24,496 nt of DNA from positions 1 to 24,496 of the forward strand of contig DCDF01000154.1 in the NCBI GenBank assembly GCA_002316295.1. The letters run 5' to 3'. Positions 21,914-24,496 of this stretch are shown here, piece by piece; position 1 is the first letter of the stretch; every line of letters begins with the position of its first letter. This stretch comes from Syntrophaceae bacterium UBA1062. GTDB taxonomy: Bacteria; Desulfobacterota; Desulfomonilia; UBA1062. Below the pieces are notes generated by a model. The model saw only the letters and a program-made list of their open reading frames with translations, was not told the DNA's origin and ran no database searches. The translations under genes were made by a program, and so were the position numbers.

Positions 21914-22441
21914 GTGGAAAACGACCGGTACTATGTCATGGGACAGATGGTGGAGGCCGTTTCGCTCCTGGCTGCGTCCGGGAAGATGCACACTCTTCTG
22001 CCGGAGATCCGGAGCAACCTGGTCATGGCGCTGCGCGACGCGAAGACGCCCGACGATGTGGCGGGCATCCCGGGCAGGCTCACCGCGGTGGCCGGCAGGA
22101 TCACGGCCCCGGCTTACCCCGCGTGGGGGGCCTCGTTCTATACGGCCCTGATCCTCCTGGAGGTGAGAAGGATCAGGCCCGAGATCCGATCGGCCATGGA
22201 GATCAGGTATACGCCCGAAATCGTCGAGAGGATCACGAGGCTCGGGATGAGGATCGCCCGCCTGGATATTCGAGAGGGGGACCCCCTCGACATCATTCTG
22301 AAAAAGACCATGCGCGAAGGGAGCCTGGCTGACCTGTTCTACACCGAAGGCGGTTTCGCCCGCGAGGGGGCCGTCATCATCACGGGCGCCGGCGCGGTCG
22401 CGGTCGCTCGGACCGCGGTCAGGATCGCGGAGGCGGGATAA
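21914..22441 (+). CDS. Stand-alone ThiN-domain (thiamine-phosphate synthase family) protein
   Basis: A 175-aa soluble protein that reads along its whole length as a ThiN domain: SNLVMALRDAKTPDDVAGIP (34-53), then GR, WGASFYTALILLEVRRIRPE (71-90), IRSAMEIRYTPEIVERITRLG and a C-terminal GFAREGAVIITGAGAVAVAR. ThiN makes thiamine phosphate in archaea as part of ThiDN and acts as a ligand sensor in archaeal ThiR repressors. The Arg of the PGR motif is Arg55; the expected His in the GASSH motif, 21 residues on, is Tyr76. That suggests lost or changed catalysis. The start is GTG 21914 with GGGAGG five bases upstream. The membrane protein gene begins one base after its stop, so they are cotranscribed. 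Confidence 0.75.
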   Translation: MENDRYYVMGQMVEAVSLLAASGKMHTLLPEIRSNLVMALRDAKTPDDVAGIPGRLTAVAGRITAPAYPAWGASFYTALILLEVRRIRPEIRSAMEIRYTPEIVERITRLGMRIARLDIREGDPLDIILKKTMREGSLADLFYTEGGFAREGAVIITGAGAVAVARTAVRIAEAG

Positions 22442-22442
22442 T

Positions 22443-22874
22443 ATGCTTCAGCCGGCGAGGAGGCGGTCCGGGAAAACAGCGGGGCTGTTCATTGCAGGTT
22501 CGGCCGCGTTTATCTTCTCGGTTCTCTATAACGGCCTGGTGCACCTGGTCGTTCTGGGCTCTGCAAATCGGCAGATGGAGCCGCTCAGGCGCGCCGATTT
22601 CTCGTCAAAGATCTGGATATCGCTTGCAGGAACCCTCGCGGTCTCCTTTCTGTTCACCGGCATCTATGTGCTGTTCTCCAGAGAGAAGAACGTCAGGACG
22701 GGAGCCTTCTTCGGCCTTCTGTTCGGGCTCGCCGCAGCGGTCCTGGTCGATCTGAACCAGTACGTAATCTACCCGCTGCCCTTTGCCCTTGCCGCTGCGT
22801 GGTCTTTCTTCGGCGTCATCGAGTTCACTCTGCTGGGCGCCATTGTCGGGTCGATCATGAGAAACAAGGCATAA
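22443..22874 (+). CDS. Four-helix integral membrane protein
   Basis: A 143-aa inner-membrane protein with helices at about 13-39, 57-79, 86-107 and 112-138 and a positively charged N-terminus (MLQPARRRSGK), which predicts that the first end faces the cytoplasm. The pattern VDLNQYVIYPLPFALAAAW followed by a Gly-rich last helix resembles small DUF1761-type membrane proteins, but that is only a resemblance. The gene starts one base after the ThiN gene with GGAGG inside the end of that gene, so the pair is tightly coupled. Function unknown. Confidence 0.75.
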   Translation: MLQPARRRSGKTAGLFIAGSAAFIFSVLYNGLVHLVVLGSANRQMEPLRRADFSSKIWISLAGTLAVSFLFTGIYVLFSREKNVRTGAFFGLLFGLAAAVLVDLNQYVIYPLPFALAAAWSFFGVIEFTLLGAIVGSIMRNKA

Positions 22875-22897
22875 TCTTACGACAGGAGGATGTGCTC

Positions 22898-23446
22898 ATG
22901 AAGCTGTCCCCCAGCCTGATGAGGCTGCTGAAGTTCGTCCATATCATCCTGGCATCGGCGTGGCTCGCATCGGCGATGATTCTCGTGTTCTTCTTCGTCG
23001 CGGTGATCCCCGGTGCCTCCCGGACAGACCTGCACGGCATCCTGATCGCGCTCAAGGCGATCGACGATTGTGTCATCATCCCTGCCGCAAACGGCATGCT
23101 CATAAGCGGGGCGGTCTACGGTCTCGCTACTCACTGGGGCTGGTTCAGGCACGGCTGGGTGGCTGTCAAATGGGCGATCACCCTCTACGGCATTCTCTTC
23201 GGCACCTTTTTCCTGGGGCCGAGGGTCAACCGGCTGCCCGTGCTGTCTGCGGCAGCTCCCCTCGAAGCACCGCTTCCGGCTGAATTCGCCGCGGACCTCG
23301 CCTTCCTGCAGATCTGGGGCGTCGTCCAGTTTGCAACCCTCCTTGCGGCATACCTGCTCTCGGTGTATAGATGGAAAATGAGAAGGGGCTCGACCGACGG
23401 AACACCGGAGGGAAAGCGGCCCATCTCCGAGGCGGGATCTTCGTGA
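22898..23446 (+). CDS. DUF2269-like four-helix membrane protein
   Basis: A 182-aa inner-membrane protein. Helices lie at about 10-38, 55-78, 88-107 and 136-157. LLKFVHIILASAWLASAMIL (with His15), IDDCVIIPAANGMLISGAVY and HGWVAVKWAITLYGILFGTF follow the pattern of the DUF2269 membrane family. The 25 C-terminal residues are polar. ATG 22898 is preceded by CAGGAGGA; the longer frame from 22799 runs through the previous gene in another frame and is not real. It follows the previous gene by 23 bases. Function unknown. Confidence 0.75.
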   Translation: MKLSPSLMRLLKFVHIILASAWLASAMILVFFFVAVIPGASRTDLHGILIALKAIDDCVIIPAANGMLISGAVYGLATHWGWFRHGWVAVKWAITLYGILFGTFFLGPRVNRLPVLSAAAPLEAPLPAEFAADLAFLQIWGVVQFATLLAAYLLSVYRWKMRRGSTDGTPEGKRPISEAGSS

Positions 23447-23496
23447 TGCCGGCGGAGGAGTGAGGATCCGCCCATGATGAATACAGGGGGTGTGCA

Positions 23497-23883
23497 ATGA
23501 CATGGGATGAGGCGATCGGTTTCTGCGATACATGGCTGGCCGCCTGGACGGGAAACGCTCCGGACAGGCTCATGGAGTTTTATGCGTCGGACGCGTATTA
23601 CTCCGACCCGTCGGTGCCGGACGGATTGAGGGGCCATGAGAGCATCCGGCCCTATATCGTGAAGCTGCTGGCACACAATCCCGACTGGGAATGGACCCGT
23701 AAGGAGCTGTTCCTGACGGAGAAAGGCTTCACCCTGAAATGGAAGGCGCGTATACCGGTGGGGGTACGCGAAGTGGTGGAGCACGGGCTGGATATTGTCG
23801 AGATCACACAGGGGAGGATCACCCGCAACGAGGTGTATTTCGACAGGACACAGCTTCTCGCAGCCCTTCGAGAGCGGACGTGA
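23497..23883 (+). CDS. SnoaL/NTF2-like fold protein
   Basis: A 128-aa soluble protein of the SnoaL-like part of the NTF2 superfamily. The pattern FCDTWLAAWTGNAPDRLMEF, YYSDPSVPDGLRGHESIRPY and a C-terminal DIVEITQGRITRNEVYFDR matches this cone-shaped ligand-binding fold, whose members include polyketide cyclases, isomerases and many proteins with no known reaction. The acidic residues in YYSDPSVPD and near EVYFDR line the expected pocket. It sits 50 bases after a membrane protein gene. No substrate can be named. Confidence 0.8.
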   Translation: MTWDEAIGFCDTWLAAWTGNAPDRLMEFYASDAYYSDPSVPDGLRGHESIRPYIVKLLAHNPDWEWTRKELFLTEKGFTLKWKARIPVGVREVVEHGLDIVEITQGRITRNEVYFDRTQLLAALRERT

Positions 23884-23964
23884 CCGGTGTCGGCCGCCCG
23901 GCCCTTCGAAATCTTCTTTTCCGATGGATGTCCGGCGGTTTGCCATCGGCCTCAGGAGGAGTTC

Positions 23965-24492
23965 ATGCGTAAGGTTCTTGCCAGGAGAAACATTCTCTTC
24001 GGATTTCTGCTCGTCGCGTTCATTATCGTCTTCGAGATCATTCTGGCCCGTCTCAAGCTGCCCGCCTGGCCGGCGTTCATGGTCATGGTCAGTTTTTTCA
24101 TGGCGCACGAAGACCCGGGGACGGCTCCCAGAATCCTGATAGGCGGCCTCGCCGGGATCGCATGCATCGTGCTTCTCGGAGAATTCGATCAGGCGTTCGA
24201 TACGTATCTCGGCGCAGAGACGTCCAAGCTGATTTTTGTCGGAATATTCGTGTATTCCATCGTTCTGCTCAAGGATGTGATCCCATATGTGTTCAACACC
24301 TACGCCTTTCTGTTTTTCCTGGCGGCATCCATTGCATCCCGTGCGCCGAATCCGGAGCCGTATGTCTGGATGGGCGTCGAGCTTGCGGTGGGAGGGATCT
24401 TCATCGTCGGCGTTATCGGCATCAACAGGATCGTGGATACCGTGCTCGAACAGAGGGATGCTGTCTCTGCGGTGCGGTCGCAGAGCGACTGA
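23965..24492 (+). CDS. Integral membrane protein, unrecognised
   Basis: A 175-aa inner-membrane protein with about five or six hydrophobic segments (9-29, 35-48, 55-73, 88-106, 110-124, 134-154). A small polar loop holds FFMAHEDPGTAPRILIGGLA. It loosely resembles DUF1097-type membrane proteins in helix spacing, which I would not press. ATG 23965 has AGGAGGAG 5-12 bases upstream; a GTG at 23887 would add 26 residues with no hydrophobic character and no binding site. The gene ends four bases before the window does. Confidence 0.75.
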   Translation: MRKVLARRNILFGFLLVAFIIVFEIILARLKLPAWPAFMVMVSFFMAHEDPGTAPRILIGGLAGIACIVLLGEFDQAFDTYLGAETSKLIFVGIFVYSIVLLKDVIPYVFNTYAFLFFLAASIASRAPNPEPYVWMGVELAVGGIFIVGVIGINRIVDTVLEQRDAVSAVRSQSD

Positions 24493-24496
24493 ACCA

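Overview
The first ~10.4 kb is the downstream part of a bacterial S10-spc-alpha ribosomal protein supercluster, all on the + strand and tightly packed: the 3' end of rpsC, then rplP, rpmC, rpsQ, rplN, rplX, rplE, rpsZ (zinc-type S14), rpsH, rplF, rplR, rpsE, rpmD, rplO, secY, adk, infA, rpmJ, rpsM, rpsK, rpsD, rpoA and rplQ. No map gene lies between secY/adk and infA. The high GC, the protein styles, the CBS-PAS sigma-54 activator and the small Cys-rich protein suggest a deltaproteobacterial lineage (Desulfobacterota, Syntrophobacter/Syntrophorhabdus-like). That placement is inference; no 16S gene is present.

An ECF-type ATPase gene overlaps the rplQ stop codon. After it the conserved cluster ends and accessory genes begin. 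A TerC-family membrane protein and an ABC-F ATPase lie on the - strand, separated by a REP/REPIN-like inverted repeat (28-bp perfect arms) that supplies the stop codon of the ABC-F gene. A more A/T-rich block follows. It holds a regulator that joins a winged helix, a GHKL ATPase and a STAS-like DUF4325 domain. This gene is bracketed by two arrays of a GGTTGACAA motif with identical 23/11-bp geometry.

Next come a small CxxC-CxxC protein and a large CBS-CBS-PAS-PAS-AAA+-Fis sigma-54 activator, both on the - strand. From 18572 the + strand carries a LysA-like PLP decarboxylase with an unusual insertion and a thiolase-fold protein that seems to lack the canonical thiolase catalytic residues. The latter has its own strong, apparently leaderless promoter. 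A stand-alone ThiN-domain protein follows, then two four-helix membrane proteins, a SnoaL/NTF2-like protein and a final membrane protein.

The strongest candidates for something undescribed are the DUF4325 regulator with its paired arrays, the stand-alone ThiN protein with a changed active-site position, and the LysA-like/thiolase-like pair. No tRNA, rRNA, CRISPR array or intact transposase was seen. All assignments come from reading motifs by eye; no database search was possible.
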